In this document: positions 41,600-51,136 of the stretch, in pieces
How the letters are laid out: each line of letters opens with the position of its first letter
Position numbering within the stretch: position 1 is the first letter of the stretch
NCBI GenBank assembly: GCA_050260255.1
Contig: JBLNBW010000107.1
Span: 1 to 64,000, forward strand
From: JAQGMV01 sp050260255
Lineage (GTDB): Bacteria > Pseudomonadota > Gammaproteobacteria > Burkholderiales > SG8-41
Direction of reading: 5' to 3'
Length of the DNA stretch: 64,000 nt
The notes under the pieces: model-generated
Seen by the model: the letters and a program-made list of their open reading frames with translations, nothing else
Told to the model about the DNA's origin: nothing
Databases searched by the model: none
Program-made: the position numbers and the translations under genes

Positions 41600-43231
41600 T
41601 TATGCTCGTCGCCCGCCGCTCAGCATGCGTGGACGGGCGGCTACCGGGGCGCTTTCGTACTCATTTTTGACCGGATGCGACACGAGCTCGCGAAGCTCGT
41701 CCGGCTCGATCGGCTTCACCACGTGCATGTCGAAACCGGCCGCGAGCGCGTTGTCCCGGTCGGCGTCCGAGCCGTAGCCGGTGAGCGCAACGAGCACGAT
41801 ATCCCGACCTTCGCGCGCAGCCCGTATGCGGCGCGCCACCTCGAAGCCATCGATCCCCGGCAGCCCGAGATCGATCAATGCGATGTCGGGACGTTTGCGC
41901 AACGCCAATGCTATACCGCCCGGTCCGTCCTTCGCGGTATCCACCTCGTGCCCCCACAGCTCTAGCAGCATGGTGAGCACGGTCTGCGCGTCCTCGTTGT
42001 CCTCGACGATCAGAATGCGCTTCCGTTCCGACGCACACGCCCCGGATGGGGCCGGCGATACGCTGTGGACGGCGTTCACGCGCGGCTTCTCGTTGAGCGG
42101 GAGTCGGACGGTAAAGGTGCTTCCCTGCCCTAGCCCGGCGCTTGCTGCCTGCACTTCCCCGCCGTGCATTTCCACGAGGCGCCGCACGAGCGTAAGTCCC
42201 ACGCCCAATCCACCGCGGGAGCGGGCGAGCGGCACATCGGCCTGGGAGAACAAGCCGAAGATCGATTGCAGCGATTCGGGCGCAAGGCCTATGCCCGAGT
42301 CGCGCACGCTGATGATGGCCGTGCCTGCCGCCGCATCGCTCTCTTCATACTGCAAGTCCAGATGCACGCGTCCGCCGTGGTCGGTGTACTTCGAAGCGTT
42401 GTCGAGCAGGTTCATGACGATCTGCTCCAGGCGCGCCTCGTCCGCATACACGCACAGCGCACACGGCGGCACGCTCACCTCCAGCGTCTGGCTGCGCGGA
42501 ACCATCTTGGACCAGCGCGCGTTGTCCGCGACGCGTTTCACGAGGCCGGTGAGGTCCACGATGCGCTGCTGGAGATCGATTTTGCCTTGCGTCACGCGCG
42601 CGACATCGAGCAGATCGTCCACGAGCCTCGTGAGCTGCGCGCTTTGACGCCGCATGACGTCGCGCGCCGTGATTTCCGCCTCATCCGCCGGCGGACGGCG
42701 CTCTAGGAGCGGCAGCGACGCCACGATCGCAGCGAGCGGATTGCGGAGCTCGTGCGCGAGCATGGCGAGAAATTCGTGGGTGCGGCGGTTCGCTTCGTCG
42801 AGCTGGTCAGCGCGGTCGCGCAGCGCCTGCTCCGTATCGGTGAGGCGCAGCAGGGAACGCACTGTCGCCACCAGTTCCTCCTGCTCGAACGGCTGGCTTA
42901 AATAGCCGTCGGCCCCCGACTCGAGACTATGCACTTTGCTTTCAGTCGCGATGTACACCGCCGAGGTGTGCAGCACCTTGAGATGTTGCGTGTCGGGATC
43001 CGCCTTGATCCGCCGGCACACCTCCAGCCCGTCGATGTCGGGCAGCTCGATGTCGAGCACCACCAGACGAGGCCGATCGGACGCGACGCGGCTCAACGCT
43101 TCGGCGCCCGTTGCTGCGGCGACCACTGAGAAGCCGGAACGCTCGAGCATGCGGGTGATCACATAGCGCGCACCCTGTGCAGCGTTCACTACCAGTATGC
43201 GAGCGGGCGCGGTCGGTGCGGCTGTGCTCAT
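41600..43231 (-). CDS. Hybrid histidine kinase (REC-HisKA-HATPase-REC)
   Basis: A 543-residue soluble kinase. The N-terminal receiver (about residues 10-125) has phosphoacceptor Asp in LVVLDIELPDIDG but its acidic pocket reads VVNAAQG instead of the usual VVDDxxx. HisKA follows with the phosphoHis in FLAMLAHELRNPLAAI. The ATPase domain shows NLLDNASKYTDHGG, VRDSGIGLAPE and GGLGVGLTLVRRLVE. The C-terminal receiver has ILIVEDNEDAQ, ALIDLGLPGIDG and VKPIEP. No membrane segment, so the input is cytoplasmic or comes through the first receiver. ATG 43231 gives the normal receiver N-terminus. Confidence 0.92.
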   Translation of the reverse strand: MSTAAPTAPARILVVNAAQGARYVITRMLERSGFSVVAAATGAEALSRVASDRPRLVVLDIELPDIDGLEVCRRIKADPDTQHLKVLHTSAVYIATESKVHSLESGADGYLSQPFEQEELVATVRSLLRLTDTEQALRDRADQLDEANRRTHEFLAMLAHELRNPLAAIVASLPLLERRPPADEAEITARDVMRRQSAQLTRLVDDLLDVARVTQGKIDLQQRIVDLTGLVKRVADNARWSKMVPRSQTLEVSVPPCALCVYADEARLEQIVMNLLDNASKYTDHGGRVHLDLQYEESDAAAGTAIISVRDSGIGLAPESLQSIFGLFSQADVPLARSRGGLGVGLTLVRRLVEMHGGEVQAASAGLGQGSTFTVRLPLNEKPRVNAVHSVSPAPSGACASERKRILIVEDNEDAQTVLTMLLELWGHEVDTAKDGPGGIALALRKRPDIALIDLGLPGIDGFEVARRIRAAREGRDIVLVALTGYGSDADRDNALAAGFDMHVVKPIEPDELRELVSHPVKNEYESAPVAARPRMLSGGRRA

Positions 43232-43547
43232 CGGGCAAGCCGTGTCGAGGACGCACGCTGCACGCCAGTCGACCGGTGCCCCAGTACACACGCGGGAAAT
43301 ACGAACATGACGATCTGCAACTTTCGGGATGGTGGGTAATGCCTCAAGCGCCGGCGGCCGCACGGCGCCGAATGGGTACAGCAACAACTCGGCTGTGCAA
43401 CAACCGTACCGAACTAGCTGACGTCACCGGACGACACACGCGACCGGAGTGTTACCATGGTCCACTGCGGACGACGGCGGGAACGCGTCCGCAAGATAGC
43501 GAACGAGAAGCTGGCGCCACGCGCCAACCGGACGGAGGCGAACGACT
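43232..43547. other. Intergenic region, hybrid kinase / Bug receptor
   Basis: 316 bp between divergent genes. I see no gene, strong palindrome or terminator in it; it should hold both promoters. Confidence 0.4.
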
Positions 43548-44504
43548 ATGCTGGCACGCTGGGCGGCACTCATCGCGATGGTATGCGCGACCGCGTGCGC
43601 GGCCGCTTATCCGGAACGCCCTGTCCGACTCATCGTGCCCGCCGCGCCCGGGGGCGCCATCGATGTCGTCGGGCGCATCATGGGCGCGAAGCTCGCCGAG
43701 GTCCTCGGGCAGAATATCGTGATCGACAATCGGGCCGGCGCGAACAACATCATCGGCACCGAGCTCGCCGCGCGCGCCGCACCCGATGGCTACACGCTGC
43801 TCATCACCGCCGGGGCCCACACCATCAACCCGTCCGTGTACCGCAAGCTGCCGTACGACGCGCTGCGCGATTTCACGCCGGTGAGCCATATCGCGAATTC
43901 GGGCGGGCTCGTGGTCGTGGTGCACCCGTCTTTCAGCGCACGCAGCTTGCCGCAGCTCGTCGAGCAGGCGAAGGCGGCGCCCGGCAAGATCAGTTATGCC
44001 TCGGCAGGATACGGTAACGCCACCCACCTCGCGGGCGAGCTCTTCAACATCATGGCGCGCGTGCAGCTGCTCCACGTTCCCTACAAGGCAGCAGGCCCCG
44101 CCGTGAACGATCTTCTCGGCGGCCATGTCCCGCTCATGTTCGGCCCCAGCCCCGTGGTCGTGCCCATGGTGCAAGCGGGAAGGCTGAGAGCGCTCGCGTT
44201 CACCGGCGTGAGGCGTTCGCCTCAGCTGCCGGACGTGCCGACGGTCGACGAAGCAGGCGTGAAAGGCTACGAGATGACCGGCTGGTATGGGCTGTACGGC
44301 CCGCGCGGAATGCCGAAAGCCATCGCCGACAAGCTGAGTGCGAGCGTGCGCGAGATCGTTACGATGTCGGACACCCTGGCGCGTTTCGCCGCGCTCAACC
44401 TGGAAGCGGTCGGCAGCACGCCCCGCGAATTCGCCGACTTCCTGGCAAAGGACTTGCGCAAGTATGCCGAGATCGCGAGACAAGCGGGCATAGCGCCGCA
44501 GTAA
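43548..44504 (+). CDS. Bug/TctC-family periplasmic solute receptor
   Basis: A 318-residue receptor with a short signal peptide (MLARWAALIAMVCATACAAA). Motifs: YPERPVRLIVPAAPGGAIDVVGR, IVIDNRAGANNIIGTELA, HVPYKAAGPAVNDLLGG. Unlike the others it is isolated from enzymes and lies tail to tail with a cupin gene. Confidence 0.92.
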   Translation: MLARWAALIAMVCATACAAAYPERPVRLIVPAAPGGAIDVVGRIMGAKLAEVLGQNIVIDNRAGANNIIGTELAARAAPDGYTLLITAGAHTINPSVYRKLPYDALRDFTPVSHIANSGGLVVVVHPSFSARSLPQLVEQAKAAPGKISYASAGYGNATHLAGELFNIMARVQLLHVPYKAAGPAVNDLLGGHVPLMFGPSPVVVPMVQAGRLRALAFTGVRRSPQLPDVPTVDEAGVKGYEMTGWYGLYGPRGMPKAIADKLSASVREIVTMSDTLARFAALNLEAVGSTPREFADFLAKDLRKYAEIARQAGIAPQ

Positions 44505-44522
44505 CGCGTGTAAGCGCGCGTC

Positions 44523-44900
44523 TTAGCGCTTGGCGTTGCCGAACCCGGTACCGGCTTTTTTGTACTCGGCGCGCGGCGGGCTGAAAATGTCGAGTATCGT
44601 GCAGCCTATGGCGCCGGTCCGCACGCCGTGCGGCACGCCGCCCGGCGTGCACCAGAAATCGCCGGCCTTCGCCTGTATTTCCTCGCCGTTCTGAATGCGC
44701 ACGCATTCGCCTTCCAGCAAGACGCCCCACTGCTCCTCGGGATGGCTGTGCACCGCCCCGGTCGAATGCGGCTCCACGTGCACCACCGACAGCATGACGT
44801 TCTCGCCGGGGAATATGGACGCGTTGATGCCCTTCGCAAGCTCGCGTGCGATGCCGCGCGGATCGTCTTTCAAATTGAACATCCATGATGCCTTGCTCAT
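44523..44900 (-). CDS. Cupin-domain protein
   Basis: A 125-residue single-domain cupin. Motif 1 is HSTGAVHSHPEEQWGVLLEG with the His/Glu metal ligands, motif 2 is FWCTPGGVPHGVRTG with the last His. Small cupins of this kind bind a divalent metal and serve as isomerases, dioxygenases or sensors; no substrate can be named. It lies 24 bp after dinB on the same strand. Confidence 0.85.
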   Translation of the reverse strand: MSKASWMFNLKDDPRGIARELAKGINASIFPGENVMLSVVHVEPHSTGAVHSHPEEQWGVLLEGECVRIQNGEEIQAKAGDFWCTPGGVPHGVRTGAIGCTILDIFSPPRAEYKKAGTGFGNAKR

Positions 44901-44924
44901 CGGCGTCTCCGTGATATCGGCGCT

Positions 44925-46112
44925 TCAATCGAACAGCGTCGGCTCGGCACGGCTGCGCACCGCGACCGGCGCATCCCTCCCGTTGCCCGGCTTGCTCAAT
45001 GACCCGACGCGCACCCCGAGCAGCCGGATGCGCCGCTCGAGCGGCACGCGCTTGAGACACGCACCGGCCGCCTTGCGTATGGCGCCTGCATCAGCGGTCG
45101 GGACGGGGAGCGTGTGATCGCGCGTGACGGTTTTGAAATTATCGTAACGCAGCTTGATGCCTATCGTCCTGCCCACGTAGCCCTTGCGCTTCAGGTCTTC
45201 CGCGACTCGCACGCACAGATCGGTGAAGATGCGCGTGAGCTGCGATCGGTCGCGCACCGCATGCAAGTCGCTCTCGAAGGTCGTCTCGCGGCTGATGGAT
45301 TTCGGCTCGCTGTAGGTCACCACCGGCCGCTCGTCGCGACCATGTGCCGCCTCGTGCATCCATGCGCCGTAGCTGCCGCCGAAATGCCGCACGAGGAGCG
45401 CCGGCGACGAGGCGGCGAGCTCGCCTATCGTGCTGATGCCGAGGTCCGCGAGCTTGGCGCCAGCCTTGGGTCCTATGCCGTTGATCTTGCGCACCGGCAG
45501 CGGCCAGATACGTGCCGGCACGTCCTCCATGCGGACGATCGTGAGCCCGCCGGGTTTTTCAAGATCCGATGCGATCTTCGAGAGCAGCTTGTTGGGCGTG
45601 ATGCCCAGCGAGCACGACAGACCGGTCGCATCACGCACTGTCCGCCGTATCGATGCGCCGATATCGCGCGCTCGGGTCCACACGCCGCGCGGGTCATCGG
45701 CAGCGTCCGACAGCACCAGCTCAGTGAGGTCGATATAGATCTCGTCGATGCCGCGGTCCTCGATCTGTGGTGCGATGCTGCGCACCGCAGCCTTGAAGAG
45801 GCGGGAATAACGGCGGTACTGATCGAAGTCGGCAGGCAGCAGCAGCGCATCCGGAGCGAGCTGTGCCGCTTTCATGAGTCCCATGCCGGAATGCACGCCG
45901 AGCGCGCGCGCTTCGTAAGTGGCGGTCGTGATGACGCCACGCCCGGTGTAGCCGCGCAGCGTCGGCATCGCAGCGTCGACAGGATCGTGCTCTGCGGCTC
46001 GACGCCGACCACCGACGACGACCGGACGCCCGCGCAGCTGCGGATAACGGAGCAGTTCCACCGACGCGTAAAACGCGTCCATGTCGAGATGGGCTATGAA
46101 GCGGCGTTGCAT
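44925..46112 (-). CDS. dinB: DNA polymerase IV (Y-family, DinB)
   Basis: A 395-residue translesion polymerase. The catalytic acidic residues are in HLDMDAFYASVE and GIDEIYIDLTEL, with an aromatic Tyr at the steric-gate position. SLGITPNKLLSKIASD and INGIGPKAGAKLADLGI (helix-hairpin-helix) are intact. An insertion between the first strand and GRGVITTATYEAR is a feature of some betaproteobacterial DinB proteins. The last residues EPTLFD resemble a beta-clamp-binding peptide. No LexA box is evident upstream in the short divergent gap. Confidence 0.95.
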   Translation of the reverse strand: MQRRFIAHLDMDAFYASVELLRYPQLRGRPVVVGGRRRAAEHDPVDAAMPTLRGYTGRGVITTATYEARALGVHSGMGLMKAAQLAPDALLLPADFDQYRRYSRLFKAAVRSIAPQIEDRGIDEIYIDLTELVLSDAADDPRGVWTRARDIGASIRRTVRDATGLSCSLGITPNKLLSKIASDLEKPGGLTIVRMEDVPARIWPLPVRKINGIGPKAGAKLADLGISTIGELAASSPALLVRHFGGSYGAWMHEAAHGRDERPVVTYSEPKSISRETTFESDLHAVRDRSQLTRIFTDLCVRVAEDLKRKGYVGRTIGIKLRYDNFKTVTRDHTLPVPTADAGAIRKAAGACLKRVPLERRIRLLGVRVGSLSKPGNGRDAPVAVRSRAEPTLFD

Positions 46113-46185
46113 GCGGACGAAATCATACCGTGCAGCGCGTATCGTGGTACGTTACGGCTCCGCCACCGCTTGAATCCGATTACTG

Positions 46186-47088
46186 GTGTCCGCCGCCCTG
46201 CTGCTGTTTCCGGATTTTGCGCTGATCCTGCTCGGCGTCGCGCTGCGCCGCTGGTTCGAAGGCAGCAGCGATTTCTGGGGCGGACTCGAGCGGCTCATCT
46301 ACTACGTGCTGTTTCCCGCGCTGCTGTTCATGGCCAATGCGCGGTCACAGATCGACTTTTCCGCGGCCGCGCCGATGCTCGCGGCCGGTGTCGCAGCGAC
46401 CGTCGCCGGCATCGCGGCGGCCTGGTTTGCGCGTCCCGTCTTCCGCCCGCCTGCCGCCACCTTCGCGGGCGGCTTCCAGTGCGCTTTCCGGTTCAACAGC
46501 TACCTCGGCCTCGCGCTCATCGGGCAATTGCACGGCGAGGCCGGCCTGGCGAGCATGAGTCTCATGCTGGGTGTGGCGATTCCGCTCGTCAACGTGGTGG
46601 CGATCTGGTCCCTCGCTCACCGCACCGGCCACATCGGGCGCGAACTGGGTCGCAATCCCCTCATCATAGGCACCGTGTCGGGCATCGCATTCAGCATGGC
46701 CGGCCTCGACCTTCCGCCGTTCGGCTGGGAAGTGCTCCGCCGGCTCGGCAGCGCAACGTTGCCCCTTGCGCTCCTTGCCGTAGGCGCCGGGCTGCGGCTC
46801 GAAGGCGGGCACGAGCGCCGTGGACTCATCGCTTGGCTGACCGCGGTGAAGCTCATCGTCATACCGGCCGCCGCATGGGCGCTCGGACATGCCCTGCAAC
46901 TGGACCCGGTGTCGCTGCATGCGGTCGTGCTGTTCGCTGCACTGCCGCCGGCGACCTCGGCTTACATCCTCGCCGTGCGCATGAACGCTGACGCCGCCAT
47001 ATCCGCAGTGCTGATTTCCGCCGGCACTGTCATCGCGATGGCGACACTGCCCATCTGGCTCATGATCATCGGCGCCGCGGCGGGATGA
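46186..47088 (+). CDS. AEC (auxin efflux carrier) family transporter
   Basis: A 300-residue membrane protein with nine to ten hydrophobic helices. LERLIYYVLFPALLFMANAR and the internal GFQCAFRFNSYLGLALIGQ / LFAALPPATSAYILAVRM repeats are typical of AEC permeases, which move malonate, malate or other small acids in bacteria. A GTG start at 46186 is likely. It is divergent from dinB and 4 bp before the exonuclease gene. Substrate unknown. Confidence 0.88.
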   Translation: MSAALLLFPDFALILLGVALRRWFEGSSDFWGGLERLIYYVLFPALLFMANARSQIDFSAAAPMLAAGVAATVAGIAAAWFARPVFRPPAATFAGGFQCAFRFNSYLGLALIGQLHGEAGLASMSLMLGVAIPLVNVVAIWSLAHRTGHIGRELGRNPLIIGTVSGIAFSMAGLDLPPFGWEVLRRLGSATLPLALLAVGAGLRLEGGHERRGLIAWLTAVKLIVIPAAAWALGHALQLDPVSLHAVVLFAALPPATSAYILAVRMNADAAISAVLISAGTVIAMATLPIWLMIIGAAAG

Positions 47089-47092
47089 GATA

Positions 47093-47707
47093 ATGCCGGC
47101 CATCATGGACACGCCCGCTCGCCGCTCCGGCATCTCCCGGGAACAGATCGCCGACCTGCCCCTTCGTCGCTATGAAGGCGAAGTACGCCTCGTCGAGACC
47201 GCCGCGGACATCGAGCTCGCCATGGCCGACATGACCGCCGAGACTGTCGTCGGCTTCGATACCGAGACGCGCCCCGCCTTCAGGCGGGGCGAAGTGTATC
47301 TGCCGGCGCTGGTCCAGGCCGCCACGGCGCAGCGCGTGTATCTCTTCCAGCTGCGACACACGGCGGTGCACGATGCCGTCGCCCAGCTGCTCGGATCACC
47401 ACGCGTGGTCAAAGCCGGGGTTGCCGTCGCTCACGATTTGCGCACGCTGAAGGGCGTGTTTCCCTTCGAGCCGCGCAACGTCGTCGATCTCGGCGTGCTG
47501 GCGCGCCGCCGCGGTATGGAGCAGACCGGCTTGCGCAATCTCGCCGGGCTGCTGCTCGGCTATCGCATTCCCAAGGGCGCGAAGACCACCAACTGGGCGG
47601 CCCATCGCCTTTCCGACGCGCAAGTCGCATATGCGGCGACCGACGCGTGGGCATGCCGCGAGCTGTACCTGCGCTTCGCAACGCTGGGCCTCATCGAGGA
47701 TGTATGA
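47093..47707 (+). CDS. RNase D-like 3'-5' exonuclease domain protein
   Basis: A 204-residue single-domain DEDDy exonuclease. Exo I is VGFDTETRP (Asp/Glu), Exo II is VAHDLRTLKGVFPFEP and Exo III is YAATDAWACRELY, giving the complete D-E-D-D-y set. It lacks the HRDC domains of full-length RNase D, so it belongs to the short stand-alone type. The target (RNA or DNA) is undetermined. It is co-directional with, and 4 bp after, the AEC transporter. Confidence 0.9.
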   Translation: MPAIMDTPARRSGISREQIADLPLRRYEGEVRLVETAADIELAMADMTAETVVGFDTETRPAFRRGEVYLPALVQAATAQRVYLFQLRHTAVHDAVAQLLGSPRVVKAGVAVAHDLRTLKGVFPFEPRNVVDLGVLARRRGMEQTGLRNLAGLLLGYRIPKGAKTTNWAAHRLSDAQVAYAATDAWACRELYLRFATLGLIEDV

Positions 47708-47786
47708 CATCGCGGGACGTGCAGCGCGCAGCACCACCCGCATGCCATAATCCCGGCCACACGACGAGCTGAAAGGAGGCAGCCCC

Positions 47787-48857
47787 ATGTCCATGCAGCG
47801 CGGCACCGACGCGCCCGACATCGTCTTCACCGGATGCAGCGTAACCAATTCCAACGCGGCGCCCTTCACCCCGGCCCCGGGCGCCAAGCGCCGCGAAGTG
47901 GTGGTGAAAGGCAAGCGCATCAAAACCGTCGACGTGCATGCCCACTGCCTCATACCCGAGGCGGTGAAGCTTGCGACGCAATCCGTCACCGAAGTGCACC
48001 GGCCGGGCATGATCCTCGGCGAAGAGCGCATACGACAGATGGATCACATGGGCATAGATGTCGAAGCGCTGTCCATCAATCCCTACTGGTATCGCACCGA
48101 GCGCGAGGTCGCCACCGAGATCGTTCGTATCCAGAACGAAAAGCTCGCGGAATTTTGCGGGCAGCATCCCGACCGCTTCGTCGCCTTCGCGTCCGTCGCT
48201 TTGCAGTATCCCGATCTCGCGGTACAGCAGCTCGAGCACGCCGTGAAGAAGCTCGGGCTGCGCGGTGCCGCCGTCGGCGCAAGCGTGGCGGGCGATGAAT
48301 TCGCAAACGCGAAGTTCCATCCCTTCTGGGCGAAGTGCGAAGAACTCGACGTGCTCGTCTTCCTGCACCCGCAAAGCACGCCCGAGCTCGCCGGCCGCTT
48401 CAACGGCAACGGCTGGCTCTCGAACGTGATCGGCAATCCGCTCGACACGACGATCGCGCTGGCGCATCTGATTTTCGAGGGCACGCTCGACAAGTTCCCC
48501 GGGCTCAAGATCTGCGCGGCTCACGGCGGCGGCTTCCTCGGCTCATACAAGAACCGCATGGATCACGGGTGCCGTATCACACCCTCGGAGTGCAATCCGG
48601 CGATCAAGCTGAAGAAAAAGCCATCCGAATACATGAACGATCTCTATTTCGATTCGCTCGTTTTCACCAGCGAAGCGCTGCGCCATCTCGCCGCGGAAGT
48701 GGGCAGCAGCCAGATCGTGATCGGTACGGACCACCCGATCCCGTGGAATCCGAATCCCGTCGATCACATCATGAGCACCGACTCGCTCACCGACGACGAG
48801 AAAATCGCCATCCTCGGCGGGACGGCGGCGAAGCTGCTCAAGATCAGTGACGCATGA
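47787..48857 (+). CDS. ACMSD-like amidohydrolase-family protein
   Basis: A 356-residue amidohydrolase_2 enzyme. The metal site is visible as VDVHAHCLIP (HxH), the central His of VFLHPQST, AAHGGGFLGSY and the catalytic Asp of VIGTDHPIPW. Relatives decarboxylate aminocarboxymuconate semialdehyde, gamma-resorcylate or similar acids, usually without an oxidant. About 45 residues precede the barrel. Ribosome-binding site AAGGAGG. A GST-like gene follows at 84 bp. Confidence 0.87.
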   Translation: MSMQRGTDAPDIVFTGCSVTNSNAAPFTPAPGAKRREVVVKGKRIKTVDVHAHCLIPEAVKLATQSVTEVHRPGMILGEERIRQMDHMGIDVEALSINPYWYRTEREVATEIVRIQNEKLAEFCGQHPDRFVAFASVALQYPDLAVQQLEHAVKKLGLRGAAVGASVAGDEFANAKFHPFWAKCEELDVLVFLHPQSTPELAGRFNGNGWLSNVIGNPLDTTIALAHLIFEGTLDKFPGLKICAAHGGGFLGSYKNRMDHGCRITPSECNPAIKLKKKPSEYMNDLYFDSLVFTSEALRHLAAEVGSSQIVIGTDHPIPWNPNPVDHIMSTDSLTDDEKIAILGGTAAKLLKISDA

Positions 48858-48861
48858 CCGG

Positions 48862-48909
48862 TTACTCGCGACTCGTTAAGCGGTTTTCCGATTAACGAGT
48901 AACCAGTAA
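48862..48909. repeat. Hairpin-forming AACGAGTAAC repeat
   Basis: ACTCGTTAA (48871-48879) pairs with TTAACGAGT (48892-48900) and outer GGTTACTCG also matches CGAGTAACC, so a long imperfect hairpin sits between the amidohydrolase and the GST-like gene. Further AGTAAC copies continue to 48918. It may terminate transcription or be a dispersed repeat. Confidence 0.5.
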
Positions 48910-48941
48910 CAGTAACGAGCAGCCATCAAAATGGAAGCGTC

Positions 48942-49586
48942 ATGAAACTCAAGCTGTATTACGCGCCCATGACGTGCGCGCTGGTCCCTTACGTCGCGCT
49001 GACGGAAGCCGGCGCGCCGTTCGAGGTCGAAAACCTCAATACGCGCACCAATGCGCATCGCACGCCGGAATTCCTCGCCGTAAATCCCAAGCACAAGGTG
49101 CCGGTGCTGGTGATCGATGGCGAGCCGCTCACCGAGAACCTCGCGATACAGATATGGATCGCGCGGCAGTTTCCTCACGCGCGGTTGCTGCCCGAGGATC
49201 CGAAGGCTGGGATCAGGGCGATCTCGCTCATGAGTTGGATCACTTCGACGATACATCCGCATCTCACCCACCATCCGCGGCCGGAGAACCATTGCGACAT
49301 GCCCGGTTCCGAGGAAGGCGTGAGACGCGTAGGCAGGCGGCTGCTGCTCGAGGACTTCAAGATCGCCGACGCCATGCTCGCCGGCCGAGCATGGTTCTTC
49401 GATCATTTTACGACAGTGGACACCTACTTCTACTGGGCTTTCCGTCGTGCGCTGTCGTTCAAGCTGGATCTGTCGCAATTCGTGCATTGCGCCGCGCATC
49501 TTCATCGCGTGGAGCAGCGCGTCAGCGTGCAGAACGTGCTGGCGCACGAAAAGCAGGTGCTCGAGGCCTTCGCGCGAGCCGCGTAA
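48942..49586 (+). CDS. Glutathione S-transferase family protein
   Basis: A 214-residue GST. The N-terminal thioredoxin fold shows KLYYAPMTCALVPYVALTEAG, the glutathione-binding VNPKHKVPVLVIDG and LTENLAIQIWIA. The all-helical C-domain is intact. It follows the ACMSD-like gene and may share its pathway. Partner substrates are unknown. Confidence 0.87.
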   Translation: MKLKLYYAPMTCALVPYVALTEAGAPFEVENLNTRTNAHRTPEFLAVNPKHKVPVLVIDGEPLTENLAIQIWIARQFPHARLLPEDPKAGIRAISLMSWITSTIHPHLTHHPRPENHCDMPGSEEGVRRVGRRLLLEDFKIADAMLAGRAWFFDHFTTVDTYFYWAFRRALSFKLDLSQFVHCAAHLHRVEQRVSVQNVLAHEKQVLEAFARAA

Positions 49587-49593
49587 CGGCGCG

Positions 49594-50883
49594 CTACAAC
49601 GCGCGCGCCATGCAGGTCTGATAGCGTCCGTCCACGCGCCGCGCGAACCAGTCGGTGGTGAGCTTGCGCGTGATCTTGGGACTCTTGAGATCGATCCGGG
49701 GCAGCATGGCCCGCGGCAGCGGCCTGCGTGCAACGTTGTCGGCCAGCACGTACAGCCTGAAGTACAGCCGGCTGCGTTCGAACTCCGCCGTGCGGGAACG
49801 CTCCAGGTCCCGCCGTATCTCCGCATGGCTCATCTTGAGGCGGCTCGCGAGCACGCGCAGTGCGCGCTCGGTGCTGCCCGGCTCCTTCACCGGTTGTCCT
49901 TCCTCGTAACGCAGCAGATCGCCGTCGAGGGCGAGCAGGATGCCGCTTACCTGCGTGACCGCGTGCTGGAACGCCGCGTTACGGCTCGCGTAATGACCCG
50001 CGTTGAAATCGGCGTAGCGATAAATGTGCGAATCGTACGACGCCGCGTAGTCCAGCAGATGCGCGATGCCGAAATACATGCCGCCGCGCCGCCTGAACAC
50101 TTCGTGCCGTATGCTTCCCTGCACGGGATACGGATAGGGCCGCGCCGCCGCATGGCTTTCTGCGAACGCAACGCTCACCTGCATGGGGCCGCCGGTTCGC
50201 ACCGGGTTGCGGTTCGCGAGAAACGGCTTCGCGAGCGGCACCATGCCGATGAAATCCTCGAATATCTCGGAGAGCTCGCGCTCGGTCTTCACCGCGTCGA
50301 GCCGCGCGCTATAACTTTTCCCGTTCGGTGATTTCAGTGCGAGCGCCCCCCACAGCACGACTTTCGGTATGCCCGAGCGGCTGCGCTGCCGTTCGATCTC
50401 CTTCCACGCGATGCGAGACAACCCCGGGACTCGCGGATCCGCGTGGAAATTCGATTCCTGCTCGGTCACGGCTACCACAGCGCAGATGTTCTCCGGTGTC
50501 GGTGCGATCTCCATCGCGGCGAAAGCGGCGTAAATGTCGGTCGCCCAGCCGTAGCGATCGGCTATGCCCGGTGGCAGGAGGCGCGCCACCAGCGCACGCC
50601 CGTCCGCCGCGCTTACGCTCGGCGTCGGAATCGGTTGCGGCGGCAACGGAACGGGCTGCGCGCCCCCAGTCGGCGCGGGTGGCGGCGCAGCGGTCGGCGC
50701 GGATACGACGGGCGGCTGCTCCGGCGGTGCGATGGCGCCTGGCGCACTCTCGCGCACGGGCGGGGCCGTGGCGACCGGTGCACGCTGTCCGCCTTGTACT
50801 GCACACCCGGCGAGGACGGCGAATGCGGTAATCGGCAGCCAGTGGCTGAGCAACCGGTACGGTGTCGTGTTGCGAGGGGACAT
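49594..50883 (-). CDS. DUF1615-family lipoprotein
   Basis: A 429-residue lipoprotein: signal peptide with lipobox LAGC near residue 28 (ITAFAVLAGCAVQGG), then a long Pro/Ala-rich linker and a globular domain (LPPGIADRYGWATDIYAAF, CAVVAVTEQESNFHADPRVP, GGPMQVSVAFAESHA). The Glu in VTEQESNF followed by GGPMQV is reminiscent of lytic transglycosylase folds, so a cell-wall role is possible but unproven. ATG 50883 gives the normal lipoprotein leader. Confidence 0.85.
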   Translation of the reverse strand: MSPRNTTPYRLLSHWLPITAFAVLAGCAVQGGQRAPVATAPPVRESAPGAIAPPEQPPVVSAPTAAPPPAPTGGAQPVPLPPQPIPTPSVSAADGRALVARLLPPGIADRYGWATDIYAAFAAMEIAPTPENICAVVAVTEQESNFHADPRVPGLSRIAWKEIERQRSRSGIPKVVLWGALALKSPNGKSYSARLDAVKTERELSEIFEDFIGMVPLAKPFLANRNPVRTGGPMQVSVAFAESHAAARPYPYPVQGSIRHEVFRRRGGMYFGIAHLLDYAASYDSHIYRYADFNAGHYASRNAAFQHAVTQVSGILLALDGDLLRYEEGQPVKEPGSTERALRVLASRLKMSHAEIRRDLERSRTAEFERSRLYFRLYVLADNVARRPLPRAMLPRIDLKSPKITRKLTTDWFARRVDGRYQTCMARAL

Positions 50884-50957
50884 TGGCGCTATGCAGCAGG
50901 CCCGCGGGCCATCCATGGCGTGCAAAGGGCGACATTGTATCGATTCGGCAATCGCAG

Positions 50958-50994
50958 AAAAGGAAAACGCCGGGCACCCGTAGATACCCGGCGT
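50958..50994 (-). terminator. Orphan minus-strand terminator
   Basis: Stem ACGCCGGG/CCCGGCGT (50967-50974 and 50987-50994, 12-base loop); on the minus strand it is followed by TTTTCCTTTTC. It lies upstream of the DUF1615 start, so it must end some other minus-strand transcript originating in 51000-51330. Confidence 0.7.
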
Positions 50995-51040
50995 CAGCCG
51001 ATACCTGCCTGCTGCACTGCCGTTTACACCCTCGACCGGG

Positions 51041-51136
51041 CTACCGGCGCCGTTGCAGCGCCGGTCGGCACTCGCTACAGCTACCGAAGAGGTAGTTGGG
51101 TTGCCCGTGAGAGGCGTTCACCTCGCCGGGTCGCAT
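51041..51136 (-). CDS. Candidate 31-residue Cys-containing small protein
   Basis: Reading from ATG 51136 gives MRPGEVNASHGQPNYLFGSC followed by SECRPALQRRR, with a CxxC pair. A GTG at 51157 would add seven residues. There is no clear ribosome-binding site, but a terminator follows 47-74 bp downstream of the stop. It may be a genuine small protein or chance. Confidence 0.25.
   Translation of the reverse strand: MRPGEVNASHGQPNYLFGSCSECRPALQRRR

Noticed and set aside
45114..46991. 625-residue plus-strand frame
   Set aside because: Antisense to dinB and out of frame with the AEC transporter; no domain.
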